64,000 nt of DNA from assembly GCA_027625915.1 (NCBI GenBank), contig JANTQA010000036.1, positions 2,289,501-2,353,500 of the forward strand. The letters run 5' to 3'. The notes under the pieces are model-generated. The model was not told the DNA's origin and searched no databases. It saw only the letters and a list, made by a program, of their open reading frames with translations. Both the position numbers and the translations under genes were made by a program. The stretch is from Anaeramoeba flamelloides (Eukaryota > Metamonada > Anaeramoebidae). Shown one piece after another: positions 25,896 through 38,624 of the stretch (position 1 is its first letter; the number at the start of each line of letters is the position of its first letter).

Positions 25896-27904
25896 TTAAG
25901 TAACACTTGAAGTTTAATGATAAAGTAGAAAAGGTTTAATATTAAAGTTGAAAATTTTTAAAAAGAAAAAGAAAAAGGAAAAAATGAAAAAAAAAAAAAA
26001 AATCTCTCAGAATTAGGAAATTTAATCAAATTTTTGATTTACAAATCACAAAGTAGAAATGTAATTCAATTTTGAGAAGGTTTTGGTGTTTTCAAAATTT
26101 ATAAATTTTGCAAAAGTGTAAATTTAATTATTTGTTCTTTGAGTTCCGAATCAATCATTGTAGTTTTGAATGAGCGATATCAATTCTCTTTTTTTAAATG
26201 TTTTTCACTGATTTTTTTGTTTGACAAGGTATTTTCTCCATACAAAAAGAAAAACTTTTAATCATTTTTTCACTAAAATCAGCCTTGCTACAATCAAAAA
26301 AAAAACCCATAAAAGTCTTTTTTGTTTCTGATATTTACATTTACTATTGTCAAAATTTTCATCAAGGGTCTAGTCTAGTTATTATACTAATATTTCCATT
26401 TTTTGCAATTTTTACTAATAATGATTTTTTCTGAATGATCCTCATTGAATTATAATAATTATAGAATAAACCTATTAAAGCCTAAATAAAAAAAAACACT
26501 TTAAAGAGGAGGATTCATTATTTTCGATCTAAAGTGGGGATATAGTTTCAAAAGCCAAACTTTTTTTTACAAATAAAAGTAGATCGAAACTAAATTTCAA
26601 AATAAAAGTGCCCATTTTTTTTATAATATTTTTGATTAAAAACAAATATTTCTAGTAATAGAACTGAATATTAAAATGATAATTTTTTTATTATAATAGA
26701 CAAATTCAATTTACAAAAAAATTTATTCCAAAATTTGATTTTTAATTTTCCAATTATTTTCAAATGGATTTTATATTGAAAATTTTAATAATTCAACCAT
26801 ATATCGAATAGAAACCTTTGAAAAACATTGTCTAATTAACATGAAATAAGTTAAATTTAAATGACACCCCAGATTCATATGTAGATAAATTTTATAAAGT
26901 GTAGAAAATTATGTAAATAATATTTTTTAATATTACTTTTCTCAAATACTTTGGAACGAGATATGGAATCATTGTTTTGAATTATTTTTTTGAAGGCCAA
27001 CAAGGAAAAAACAAATCATTATATTGAAAGAAATTTCAGAGTGTTATATATTACATGTTTTTTTTTCAATTTTTTAACAAAGGGATTTCACGTCGGAAAG
27101 ATTTGTCCTTAATTTAAATTTAAAATTTTAGTTATTCTGTAAAAAGATATAAATTTTCATTATAAATGAATATAAGTTCTATAATTATTACTATATAGAC
27201 TCTAAAAACATATTTTAAGAGTGATAAAAATAACAAAAAGAGTTAAAAAATCTTTTATGAGTAGAACTATATTTATAAACTTTTCGGCATCTTACCCGAT
27301 TAACAATTAAAAAAGGGTTTAAATTAACAAAACAAGAAATCAAATAATATTTTTAAATTTAGTTTTTTTCATTTTAAAATTTTTTCAAAAAATTCTTCTT
27401 AATTATTTTAATATAACCATATAAACAAAAAAGTATACCATTTTATTTTCTAATAATGATATTAGAATTATAAATGCTACTCATTTTCACTTCATTTTCA
27501 ATTTACTTTTGAAATATATATTGCGAACCACACATTAAATCACAATTCTTTGAGAACTCTATTTATTTAAGAAAAATCCTGAAACAGGGAGTGCATATTT
27601 TTTCGCATTTAGAATTCAAATACCAGTAATTAAAAATAAATCAAAAAAAAAAAAAAAAAAAAAAATTAGATCCTTGTAACGGATTAGAGTGATCATAGAT
27701 TCGAAGATATTAAAATGCGTTGTAATTTAAATTAATTATATTAGTACTAAAAGTTCATATTACTCTAAAAAAACCATTTAAAATATTATTGAATAATAAA
27801 TTATAGATTTTTTACTAACCCCTAATATTGTTTTTTAAAACATGTATTTAACAATTTTTGAACTAAATTTCCTTTAACATAATGGTTTAATGAATATATT
27901 TTGA

Positions 27905-28075
27905 AAAAAAAAAATATTCTTATAACAAGCTTAAAACATGCTAAAATATCATTACACATACTCTAAAAACTTTATGTTATAAAAGTTGCCATATTAAAAT
28001 TATAGAACATTTTAACCTTTTATAATACCTTTTGAACACATTTATAACGTGCTATAACATTTTTTATTATGGAAT
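27905..28075 (-). repeat. GTTATAA-rich dispersed repeat, second copy
   Basis: The reverse complement aligns with 14036-14232, sharing CAACTTTTATAACATAAA and the surrounding order of ATAA-rich blocks. Confidence 0.5.
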
Positions 28076-28121
28076 GATCCAGAATTAAAATTTATACTAT
28101 TTATAATATAATAATAATAAT

Positions 28122-28144
28122 AATATATATATATATATATATAA
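28122..28144. repeat. (TA)n microsatellite
   Basis: A TA dinucleotide run preceded by several AAT units. Confidence 0.85.
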
Positions 28145-30869
28145 TTATCTTTCTAAATCGAAAGATAGTAACCAAAATTATAGTATTTTGATGTTTAAAA
28201 AGTAATATTTTAGAATATTCAAAAGTATTATTTTTTTTTCATTTTTTCTCAATTTTAAGGTTCAGCCATTATTTATTTAGGAAAAAAATGAAATATATTT
28301 TACTTTAATTTACTTTGAATAAGGGCAGTTCCAGTTTTTTAAATATATTTAAGAAATATTCAAAACAATCTAATAATTAATATTTTAATTTTTTTCACAA
28401 CTTATCTATATTTCATAACAAATTTAATAGATATATTTTTCAAATTGAGACTCATAATATTGAGAATTCATCCTTTAAACTTGTCTTGAAATGTATCTTT
28501 TTTTTCCAAAATTCTTCTGATTTTTTTACTTAGACAAGTATCATTTCAAATTGATGAGGTTAAATTGTTTAATTATTTTATAAATTGTTTTTTTAGAGAT
28601 ATCTGAACATCTCAACACTAATATAAATTACACCCAACATCAACATAAATACACATTATACTTACTCTTAACAAACCCTACTTCGTTATGATTAAAAAAA
28701 AAATGATTTTGATTTTGAAATTTTATTATGAAATAAAAGATTAATATATATATTTGAACTGACTAATAAGAATAAGTTATCAAAAAGTAAATTTAAACAA
28801 AATTCTTTATTTAAACCATTTTAAAAAACTATTAGAGTTTAACCTAAAAATTCGAAAACATTTTTTTTTACTCCCAAAAAAATATTTTATGAATTATGAT
28901 TTTTAAATCATTGTTTTTTATAAAAATTTTATTTTGAAAGGAATTCATTAAAAAATTGATTTTTCTCAGTTCATGTTCAGAAATAAAATATATAATCATT
29001 AAATAATCTTTCATTAAAGTAAAAAGATCAATTTTGTTCTTTATGTTTAAAATATACAGAAGACGGAAATTATAGAAAATATTGATCATTTTTTATGGAT
29101 ATACCCTTTCTTTGAAAAAGATAGATTATTTTTTCACAATAAATTAAAAGAAATAAATCTTAATGAAATAATTTTAAACCGTTATAGTTTGAAATTATTT
29201 TCATTAATTAATAATCGTGAAATCTATGATTTTACGCTTAAATTACCTTTCAGAAATTAAGTTAAATGGTAACTAGAGTGTAATGTATACTTCTTCAATA
29301 ATAATAGAAAAATTGATTTTTTTTACTTTAATGAAAGATTATTTAATGGATCTATATTTTATTTCCGAATGAGAACTGAGAAAAATCAAATTTAGAATTT
29401 TTGTTAAAAAAAAATAAGTGAGAATTCTCGACAAATAATCCTATAATTAATAGTTATTAGAACTTTTTGATATTAATTTTTATAAAAATTATTTCTTATT
29501 TTTTATGTATTTTGTTATAAAAACAAACCAATTAAGTATAAATATAAATATTTTATAATTTCAAAAAAATATCAAAATAATTTATTTTGTAAAACCAAGT
29601 TTTTAGAAAATATTTTTAAAATAATCTCAAATAAAAACAAAGATGGTTTTGAGTTAAAAAATATTTGTCACAAAAATCTCATAATGAATATAAAAAATTC
29701 TGAGCAATTTATTGTATAATTTTTTTAAAAAAATAAACTCTAACTTTTTCAATTATTAAGAAACCCCTATTGATTTTTCTTCTTGTTATTAATATCATTT
29801 TTTTTTTAATCTTCTGACAATTTATAAATTTTGGTTGTAGGAACTTACATTTAAAAATGAAATAGACAAAATCAATTCGTAATAGAAAGACAATCCATTC
29901 TAAAACAGTTAGTAACTAAAATAATTTTTCTTCCTATCCAAGGAGTGGATTACTATCAAAAAAAAAAAATATGAAATTGAACTTATTCAAGTTAAAAAAA
30001 TCAATTAAAACAAAAAAATTCACAGGATCTAAATAAAAAATTTAAAAAATAAAAAATTATCAAAATACACAAATAATATAAAAGAAAATTTAAATCATTT
30101 AAAGGGGAAGAATTCAAAAAAAAAAAAAAAAACATAAAGGATTTTAGAAATAAAAAAATTCAAATTTATAAAATGATATAAAATCAAGATCTAATTAAAA
30201 AAATATTAAAAAAACTAAAAAAAAATAAAAATTTCTCAATAATGAAAAATTCAATATAAGATAAAAAAGGATATTTATCACAAAAATTCAGATAAAAATA
30301 AAAAAAAATGTCAAGATGATCTCAATGATAAAAAATCCAATTTAAAAATAAAAGTTTTAAAATATTCTCAATTCCAAAAAATCAAATTATGGTTTAAAAA
30401 AAATCATTTTTTCGGCTTTATATTTCCAAATTCTAAACTTCCTCTGATTCGAAACAAATTATTTTTTAAAAGTACAAAATCAAGTTATTTCAAATTAATC
30501 CAATTTGTGGTTATTTTGAAATTATCTAAATTTAACAAAGCAATGGTTTTGTAACATTCTTCTGATAAAAATAACCCATTTGAGAAAGTAAAAAAAAATG
30601 AAAAAAAAAAACTATTTGAGATCTTAAAAATTGCCAAATAGAAACACTTTAAACCTAAACAGTTGTTTTCAAAATTATTATTCACAAATTTTCAAATTGG
30701 AAATTGAGGGTCTCTCTTTGGCCCCCTTTTCTTAAAATGTCCTCGTTTTTCATTTTTAATTTTTTGAGATCGATCTTATCTTAGATACTCGATCGATTTT
30801 TGATTCTTAATAGGATCTCTTAATAATTACCAAAAAAAGTATTTTTTAATTACAAAATCTCTTTTTCTC

Positions 30870-30970
30870 TTTACTATTTATTTCAAAATAAATGGAACAA
30901 AATTTTCATTCAGCTTTCCACAAAAAGTTTCTAAGTCAAGCCAACATTTCAACTTTTAATTTCTTTGAAC
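30870..30970 (+). repeat. Short dispersed repeat (pair with 47293-47385)
   Basis: Both contain AAAATAAATGG-type, ACAAAATTT, CATT(C/T)AGCTTTCCA and TTCAACTTT blocks in order. The frame at 30892-31101 begins inside it and is not called as a gene. Confidence 0.45.
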
Positions 30971-31792
30971 AAGTAGAAATAATTAATTTATCTTTTAAGA
31001 ATTGTGAACTTAGGATGATTTATTTTGGTTTCTGGAATGTGATAATTTTGGAAAGCTTGAATGAAAATTTTGATCTTTTTCTTTTTCAATTAACAGTATG
31101 ACGAGAACCTTAAGGGATCAGTGTTTTACAAAATCTTATTTTTGAAAATTTACAAGTATCTTGTGGATAAAAAATCAATTAATTTTTGGGATCAAACAAT
31201 AAAATCAATAAAAAAGACTCTATATAAAGAAAAAGATCATAGATCTTAAGATGTATTTTTATCACTGATAATCAAATTAACTTTTAGTCGCTTTAGAAAC
31301 TGAAACCTTTTTTTGATTTTTTATTGATAGTTGCCTAATTAATCGGAAAAAATTTCGTTTCATTTTTCTTTTCCTTTTTCAAATAGAAGCAAAGTGAATG
31401 TAATGAATTTTTATTGAAAACTTTATTTTGAAAAAGAAACATCAGTTTAACAAAGTGAAAATTTTGACTTCTTTATAATGTAAAAACCAGTAATTTTTCC
31501 ATTTTTTAAAATTCAACTACTATAAGCCTTGAGCAAAGATAGTTTCAGATAATTTCTCATTCATTATTCGTCTCTATGAAAACATTAAATTCTTGGAATA
31601 AGTATAATATTTTATTAATTATTTATTTCTCAAGCAATTTCGTACTTTCTCACAAAGATTTTACAAAGTATATTCAAGAACTTAAATTATACCAAAAGAA
31701 ATCTGAAAATTTAACAAATTAACTGTTTTGACAGGGATCTTATATTTATTTTTTTTAAAACTTTTACTAAAAAGAACATAAAGGAGAATTAC

Positions 31793-33448
31793 ATGCTTGA
31801 GTATAAAAAAAAAAAAGGACTAAACCCAATAGCAAACATTAAAGACAATACTATTGTTAAAAAAGAAAAAAACGCCCAACCCCTAGAAAATGTCAAGAGT
31901 AATAATGACGTTGAGGTAATAAACAAGAACAACAAGAAAAAAAACAGAGATCAAACAAGATCAATAAACAAAAATAATTTGATCCAAAAACTGACCAACC
32001 CAAACCAAGAATACCCCACAATCATACTCCTAACAAAAGAATTAAAAAGTTTATTAATTGAACTCAAAAACTTTGGTGTCCAACATGAACAAACTCTACT
32101 GGATTTAAGTAATCTTGTTTGTAAAAGAATAATTTTAGAAGTAATAAAAAAATATCAAATGATTAAAAAATTGGAAGGCAATTTAACAAAATATGAAAGA
32201 GAAAATATTAATCTTAAGAATATGTTAGAAGTGAAGAAAAACAAAATAGAAAAATTAGTAGAAGACAAACAATATTATTATTTTCGAGTAAGAGAAATGG
32301 AAACCCAAAGGAAATTATTACATAAAAATCATCTCACCAAAATTGAATATATCAAATACAAATTAAAAGAACAACAAAAACAAAGACGAGAAAATATAAC
32401 TTTAAAAAACCAAGACTCATTTAAAATCCAGAAAACTAATAACCCAAAGCAGGACCTGGTTGGTTTAAATGGAAAAAATAATCTGGAAATAGACTCTTTA
32501 AAAGATAGAATAACTTATTTAGAAAGGAAAAATGAAGAACTTCAGATCCAATTAAATAAACAAAATGATTTTTTAGCTCCAAATATATATGAATTTGAAA
32601 ATAGAAAGAATGAAACAATTTACTTTTATAAATCTATGATACTGAATTATTCAGAAATATATGAAGACTTAAAACTAAAAAATTCAAAAACAATTCAAAA
32701 GTACATTCTTGATAACAAAAAACTTCAATTACAAAATCTCAAACAGGAGAAGGTAATAAAACAATTTGAAAAACAAACAAGGATAACCAATTCTTTACAA
32801 ATGGGTGATCGAAGGAAAAAAATAACCAATGGAACTCAAAAGATAAAAAAATTCCAAATTATGAGGGAACAAGAACTACAAAGAGAAACACTACAAATCG
32901 AATTTTTAAAACATATAAAAAATCTTCGTATTGAACTAAATAATTTTATTAATAAACTGGATTTACAAGCAAATTCAATTTATAAACCACAATGTAATCA
33001 CATCCAAAATAAGAAAGATTTTAATAAGAGATTAAAAAAGAATGAAAACAATTATGATTTTAATAATACTCTTTATTCAGATTTTGGAAATGTAAATATA
33101 CCAAAAGAAATAATTAACAAGATTTTAAATGGTGATATACAATTAAATTCTCAATTTGAGAAAATTACTCCAAAAAAAGATATATTAATCCAGGAAAAGA
33201 AAATAAATTCAAAAATATATAACAATAAAAAAAATAATTTATATTATTATAACAAAACAAAATTGAGGACAAAAAATTTAAACCTAAATTGTTGTAACAC
33301 AAAACTAATTCAAAATATTAATAACCACTTTAAATCACAAACCGGAATCAGTAATATTTTAAACTCGCAGATAAGATTAAAAAATAAAAAACCCAAAAAA
33401 TTAACATTATTAAGTCAAATAAAATCTTTATTTAATATATTTCCTTAA
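31793..33448 (+). CDS. Coiled-coil protein of unknown function
   Basis: A single-exon frame of 551 codons; no family is recognised. Residues 1-75 are a Lys/Asn-rich low-complexity head. From about residue 80 to 215, and again at about 230-340, leucines and charged residues are spaced as in long coiled coils (LEGNLTKYERENINLKNML; DRITYLERKNEELQIQLNK), with helix-prone charged sequence to about 400. The last 150 residues are Asn/Lys/Tyr-rich. Such proteins are often cytoskeletal, centrosomal or vesicle-tethering, but nothing here decides that. The start is the first ATG after AT-rich leader. The codon content is far richer in real protein features than other frames of this area. The stop codon and last few codons (IFP) lie inside the edge of a transposon (33437-34018), so the native C-terminus may have been different. 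Confidence 0.75.
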   Translation: MLEYKKKKGLNPIANIKDNTIVKKEKNAQPLENVKSNNDVEVINKNNKKKNRDQTRSINKNNLIQKLTNPNQEYPTIILLTKELKSLLIELKNFGVQHEQTLLDLSNLVCKRIILEVIKKYQMIKKLEGNLTKYERENINLKNMLEVKKNKIEKLVEDKQYYYFRVREMETQRKLLHKNHLTKIEYIKYKLKEQQKQRRENITLKNQDSFKIQKTNNPKQDLVGLNGKNNLEIDSLKDRITYLERKNEELQIQLNKQNDFLAPNIYEFENRKNETIYFYKSMILNYSEIYEDLKLKNSKTIQKYILDNKKLQLQNLKQEKVIKQFEKQTRITNSLQMGDRRKKITNGTQKIKKFQIMREQELQRETLQIEFLKHIKNLRIELNNFINKLDLQANSIYKPQCNHIQNKKDFNKRLKKNENNYDFNNTLYSDFGNVNIPKEIINKILNGDIQLNSQFEKITPKKDILIQEKKINSKIYNNKKNNLYYYNKTKLRTKNLNLNCCNTKLIQNINNHFKSQTGISNILNSQIRLKNKKPKKLTLLSQIKSLFNIFP

Positions 33449-34018
33449 TAAAATTAAGCACTATTTTTTTCTGGTTAATATTTTTCGAAATTAAGTTCAT
33501 AACTTAATTCCATTAACTACGGTGATAATTTTTTTTAGAATAAAAAAAATCTCAACTTTTGAATATCGAAAATATTTTATGAAATTATTGTGCACTTTTT
33601 GATTTTTTTTTCAAAAATTGGGATTTAGAAAAGCTTGAAATCAAAGAATAAGTTAATATATTAAATTAGAATGGTTTTCCAGATAGTTTATCTTTTGAGT
33701 TTAATAACTTTTTTTTTAATTTTACCAATAAAACTAAAAAAAACATTTGAAGACCAAATTAGTGCCTTTTGTGAAAAGAAAATTCCCCATAATTTCGAAT
33801 CTGTTTTAGTAAATGAGTAAAAACAAGATAGTGTATCGAAAAATATACATAAATTCAAGTGTGAATTCAATGATTTTGGCAAAACATGTTTTCAAGAAAA
33901 AGTTAAATTGAAACTTTATTTATTTTTATTTTATCATTTAATTTTTTTAATTGTATTAATGGAAAGTATTTGATCAGTTTTTCATTTTTAGTTTTTTTTT
34001 GGGTCATAGGGACATATA
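33437..34018 (+). mobile_element. ~580 bp TATGTCC-ended element, copy 2
   Basis: Begins ATATTTCCTTAATAAAATTA and ends GGGTCATAGGGACATATA, so the termini are short inverted repeats of TATGTCCYTA type. Internal order matches copies 1, 3 and 4 (GAAATTATTGTGCACTTTTT, AATAAGTTAATATATTA, GAAAAAGTTAAA). It overlaps the 3' end of the coiled-coil gene by about 12 bases. The frame at 33688-33882 is part of it. Confidence 0.8.
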
Positions 34019-34119
34019 TTATATATTTTACAAATAATGAATTACACTTTTTTTGATAATATATTAATAATCAAGCTATTTCCAAAAAACATGATACATT
34101 TATTTTATAATTTCTATAT

Positions 34120-34620
34120 TATAAACCATTTTCTAGTCAAAATGACCAAGGAACGAGGAGTAAATTATACACTTTTAAAGGTTTTTTAATGAATATTAGA
34201 ATAAAAAATTAATTTTTGGGAATTTCAAAAGTGAAATCATTTTTTCACATTTTTCCTTTTTTTCTACAATTTTTTTTAATACATCTAATTCGTTATTTTA
34301 TTTTTTTTTTTATTCCTAGATCTATAGCCACTTGATAAAAAATTATAAACCTAATGCTATTGAAACCGTAAAAATGATTGTAGAAAAATCAAATTTATTT
34401 CTATTGAAAGTTTATTCGATCTTTAGATATTGATCAAAATGAACTTTTTAATTTTTCTCAAAGAACAACTACAAATGATAATTTTTCAATCTTTAAGAAA
34501 ATATATTGATTTGATTAGATTTATTTAATACAATATCAACTTTTATTTAGTTGTTTGCATTTTACTTGCTCCTTGTTTTTTTTTCTAAAAGTTCAATTAG
34601 AAAAAATAATAGTTATTTGA
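34120..34620 (+). repeat. Dispersed repeat, copy 2 of 3
   Basis: Opens TTTTCTAGTCAAAATG and includes AGATCTATAGCCACTTG and ATGATTGTAGAAAAATCA, matching 42098-42740 (AGATCTATAGTCACC, ATGATTGTAGAAAAATCA). It directly follows a TATGTCC element here. Confidence 0.6.
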
Positions 34621-35253
34621 AAAAAATGCTAAGAAACTTTTATAGAAACAACGTTTACCCAGTTCCAATATTACCTTTTAAATTGTTAAAAATTGATGAT
34701 TCATCATTAATAGATTGAAAATAATAATAAAATTGTTTGATTAACAATATAGTATATTAATTCAAGACATTAAAATTTCTGATCACATGTTTTGATGAAA
34801 ATATTTATTTTACAAAATTTATCAGTAATTGTTTTCTATCTGATAAAAAAATTTTCTTCTCAATATCTTTATCTTGGTACAATTTCCCATAGAATGTAAA
34901 ACTTTATTCTGCGTTTAAAAAAGCCCCTATATACTTTGGATATTTTTAGTTTATTTTTTTATACTTTATTTCAATTGGTCTTTTGTTGTTGTGTAGATAA
35001 AAGAAGTTTATTTTTTTTACAATTTTTGAAAATATTTTTATGTCTCTATTTTGAAAGAAATATCATATATACACTCGATCAGGATTTGTGAACCCTTAAA
35101 TTTTAACTTCCTAATTTACAAATAGAAATACTTCCAAAGAGAATATTATTAGAAAGACAAAAAAAAAATCTATTTTTTTAGCCTTACCTTATTTGTATAT
35201 TACCAGAAAAGCAATCCAATCATTAATTGATCTTCAATTTATAATTATTTTTA

Positions 35254-35762
35254 TATAAAGTAGTGAAAAAAATACCTGACATGAAAATAATCCCGGATAA
35301 GATTTTTCATTGTGATTATTATGAAAATTTTTGTTTAATTTCTATTTATTTACAATCAAATCCTTTTTTTAAGAATTTAAAAGTTAAAATTATAATCCAC
35401 TCACTCATTAGAATGATGTTTAATTTAAATCAAACTTGCTCAAAACACCATTCAATCAATCAAAAAACAAGAATATAAATCATCCTTTTCCTAACTCTAG
35501 TAAACCCCTATAAAACTCGATTGTTTTTCAAAAAAAGTTGATATACTTTGGCTATCAAACAATTACTCGAGTATTCTAGAGACACCTTACTTTAATGAAC
35601 TTTACGTAGGCTTATTACTAACCTCATAAAAAAAAATAAGTTATTTATAATAAGGATTTGATTGTAAATATTTGAAATTACACAAAAATATTTATAATAC
35701 TCACAATTAAAAATCTCTTCAGGGATTTTTTTCATGTCCGGTATTTTTTTCCCCACTCTATA
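35254..35762 (+). mobile_element. ~500 bp TIR element, GAAAAAAATACC ends, copy 1
   Basis: Left end AGTAGTGAAAAAAATACCTG; right end GGTATTTTTTTCCCCACT. The inverted repeats run on through ACATGAAAA and the GGGAT/ATCCC block for about 45 bp. The core carries CTCGAGTATTCTAGAGACACC, spoken of here as one 21-base unit split around CTCGAG. The frame at 35263-35478 is the left repeat read through and is not a gene. Confidence 0.8.
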
Positions 35763-36356
35763 GAAAAAAGAACCTTTTTTTATAGAAAATATATTTCAAA
35801 AAAAGGTTAAATTTTTTTTTTTTACCTTTTATAAAAAATGATTTTAATTTGTAGAGTAATTTTTAAATTGTAAAGATAAAATTAAAATGAAATATAAAAA
35901 CTAATTGAATTAGTAGGTATTTCTTTTATTTTAAAAATATTTCCAATTAAAAATTTCTGAAAAACAAAAAATATAAAACACTTATTTAGAAGAAAACCAT
36001 GTAAAGCTAATTTCCATAGTAAACCGGCAAATTGTTCTCGAAATAATAAACTTTGTAAAAAATAATACCCATATTTAAGTTCTTCTACCAAAATAAATAT
36101 ATATTGAGATTTTCACTCTTAAGAAAACGATTTTTTAACCGAAAAAAAAAAAATAACGATAAATTCTATTATCTTGGAAAATATCTGATAAAATAGAGAT
36201 TATGAAATATAATATCTTTTATTTATATAAATTCAGAAAAAAAACATCATTATTAAGTTCATTAAAAATATTGTGTGTTTAAACATTTTTATCAGGTTTA
36301 AGTTTAATTTTGAGAAATTATAAAATAAATTCATGCTACTTTTTTAGAAATATCTT

Positions 36357-36853
36357 ATATAGTAGGGAAAAAAATACCGGAAATGAAAAAAATCCCTATG
36401 AGATTTTTAATTGTGAGTATTAGTAAAATTTTTGTCTAATTTCAATGAAATCCTTATTATAAATAACCAATTTTTTTTATGAGATTAGTAATAAACCTAC
36501 CTAAAGTCCATCAAAGTAAGGCGTCTCTAGAATACTCGAGTAATTGTTTGATAGCCTATGTTGATCAACTTTTTTTGAAAAACAATCGAGTTTTATTGAG
36601 GTTTACTAGAATTTGGTAAATGATAATTTTTCTTCTTGTTTTTTAATTGATTGAATTGTGTTTTGAACAAGTTCAATTTCATCAATCATCATTCTAATAA
36701 GTGGGTGAGTTATAATTTTAAAAGCTCGATTCTTAGGAACAGGAATTTGATTGTAAATAAATGAAATTACATTATAATTTTACTAATATTCACAATTAAA
36801 AATCTTATCCGGGATTTTTTTCATGTCAGGTATTTTTTTTTCACTGCTCTATA
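36357..36853 (-). mobile_element. ~500 bp TIR element, GAAAAAAATACC ends, copy 2
   Basis: An inverted copy of 35254-35762 about 600 bp away: AGTAGGGAAAAAAATACCGG at the left, GGTATTTTTTTTTCACTGCT at the right, with the reverse of the CTCGAG core. The two differ by scattered substitutions and small indels. Confidence 0.8.
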
Positions 36854-37320
36854 TTCAAAAAATCTGATTTCTCAAACATAGATACTGCAAACCTATTGAT
36901 TTATTGCTATATAAAATGTTTTCTTAATTGGAAATTTTTTTTTAAAAATTAGGAGCAAAATATCATTGAAAGAAAAAAAACAAATCAATTAGCTTTTTAT
37001 CAAGTTTTTACACTTCAATATAAATTCTGCGAGAGAGCCGTGAATCGATTAGTGTACTTTCAAGTGGTGATACTACTTTTAATTTCAGAAATAAAAAGAA
37101 AAGTTTTGAAATTTTCTTTTAAATATTTAATTTTGGAAAAGTAAACAACAGGCTTCTTGAATTTTTCTGATTGATTCATAAAATCTTTTGAATTTAGAAA
37201 TTAAACAAAAAAACCCAATAAAACCTAAATACCCCCTTTTTATTTGGTAAATAAAAAGAATATTTCAGAAATTAACTTTAACAACTTGCATTTTTTAAAA
37301 AAAAGCACAAGGGGAATATC

Positions 37321-38313
37321 AAGAATTTAATAAAAAAATAAATATAGAAAAAAATCAAAGATTCTACTCTATTATATAAAACTCAAGAAAATTTAACGAA
37401 AATGAATAAATTTATTAAGGACGATCAAATATTTCAGAAAATTGCACAAAATCAAAAATACTTGTAAATTTTTTTAACAACTATAAAAAACTTTTTGAAC
37501 AACATCTAAGTAACTCTACTGCCAATACACTGGGGTTGATTATACTATTGGAATTTTATTGTAGATTTTTTTTTTTTTTTTTGACTAAAAATGAATATTA
37601 GAAATTGTTAAAAAATTTACAATCAGTAGTCAACCCATTTTTTCATAAAGGAATTGATATCTTTGATGTTTGTAACAATTTGATTTCTACTAAATAGTAT
37701 ATGCAACTTTTAAGAAATTATTTTTATAATGATAATTTTAAATTGTATATCATTACCCATCTATCTGAGAAGAAATTTTTGTCATCAAAAAGTAATCCAT
37801 AAATAACCAAGTAATATCTAATCGAGTATCTACGCACCCGACCCAAGGATGACCAATAACAAACTTAATTCAACTATCGATTACAGTAGAGAGATTTGTT
37901 TAATCAAACCTAATCCCAACCCAACAGACACAAACGCACCATACTAATACCCAGGTATAACCATATACATGTACCTTCCCATACAAAGAACTAACATACT
38001 TTATAATCCTCAAAAGTTTCCAAAAAAAAACAACAATAATTTTTAATGAAAAGTACAAAAAAAAAAATAGATTGTCTTAAGTAAAATTGTTATTTTATCA
38101 TAAACATTGATCTCTGAACCCTCGGGTATTTTTTAAAAAGTTATTCAAAAGGTTTTTTTGTTTGGTTAAAAAATTTTCGGGTATTTTTGATTTTGTGGTA
38201 TTTTCTGGACTATTTGATCGTCCTTAATAAGTTTACTCACTTTCCTTAAATTTTCTTGAGTTTTCAATAATAGAGTAGAATCTTTGATTTTTTTCTATTC
38301 TTTTAAATTCTGG
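37321..38313. mobile_element. ~1 kb element with ~130 bp terminal inverted repeats
   Basis: The left arm (about 37321-37475) and right arm (about 38150-38313) are inverted copies. They share AATCAAAGATTCTACTCT, AACTCAAGAAAATTTAA, TTATTAAGGACGATCAAATA and ACAAAATCAAAAATAC. The termini read AGAATTTAA. The ~670 bp centre contains an unusual C-rich, G-poor stretch (about 37830-37985) and no open frame. The terminal AGAATTTAAAAGAATAG sequence matches the solo palindromes at 41371, 42828, 43189, 55271 and 55447. Confidence 0.75.
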
Positions 38314-38624
38314 TAAACTCAAAAGACAGTGGATAATTTTTAATTTGATGCTGCAAATGATATTATTATTTTTTTTATTTTAATATATATTTCTTCTTTT
38401 CTTTTTTTTATTTTGATAAATTTTCCTTAATTACTCCTTTCTCCCAAATAAATAAATTAATAAATCAAAATATATTTATACCAAAACAATACAAAATTAT
38501 TGTTTTTTATAAAAATTAAAGTAACAAAATTGTTTCTTGTGAAAATAATTTTTTAATTTGCATCTTTATATAATAAATCAATTTCTTGAATATAAATTTC
38601 AAAATAATTAAGAGGAAAAAAAAA

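Larger units (their letters stand above)
27676..28690. mobile_element. Diverged relative of the 8337-9092 element
   Basis: The left part (GGATTAGAGTGATCATAGAT, then ATTATATTAGTAC) aligns with the left part of the 8337 element, including its spacing. The right part carries ATAAATTACACCCAACATCAA, close to the inverted inner block of that element. The GTTATAA repeat (27905-28075) and a (TA)n run lie inside, so it is either a longer variant or has been inserted into. The ends are not exactly defined. Confidence 0.45.
25896..31792. other. 5.9 kb gene-free interval
   Basis: Lies between the divergently transcribed HSPA12-like and coiled-coil genes. It holds a diverged TTAA-type element (about 27676-28690), a (TA)n run, one dispersed repeat at 30440-30710 and another at 30870-30970. 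The frames at 28868-29089, 30485-30685 and 30892-31101 fall in AT-rich or repeated DNA and are not supported. No promoter element was identified with confidence. Confidence 0.5.

Noticed and set aside
35263-35478. Plus-strand frame starting MKKIPDMKIIPDK
   Set aside because: Reads the terminal repeat and body of the 35254-35762 element; the other copy has no equivalent frame.
37800-38000. tRNA or other structured RNA in the C-rich stretch
   Set aside because: No A/B-box or cloverleaf that I could lay out by eye on either strand.
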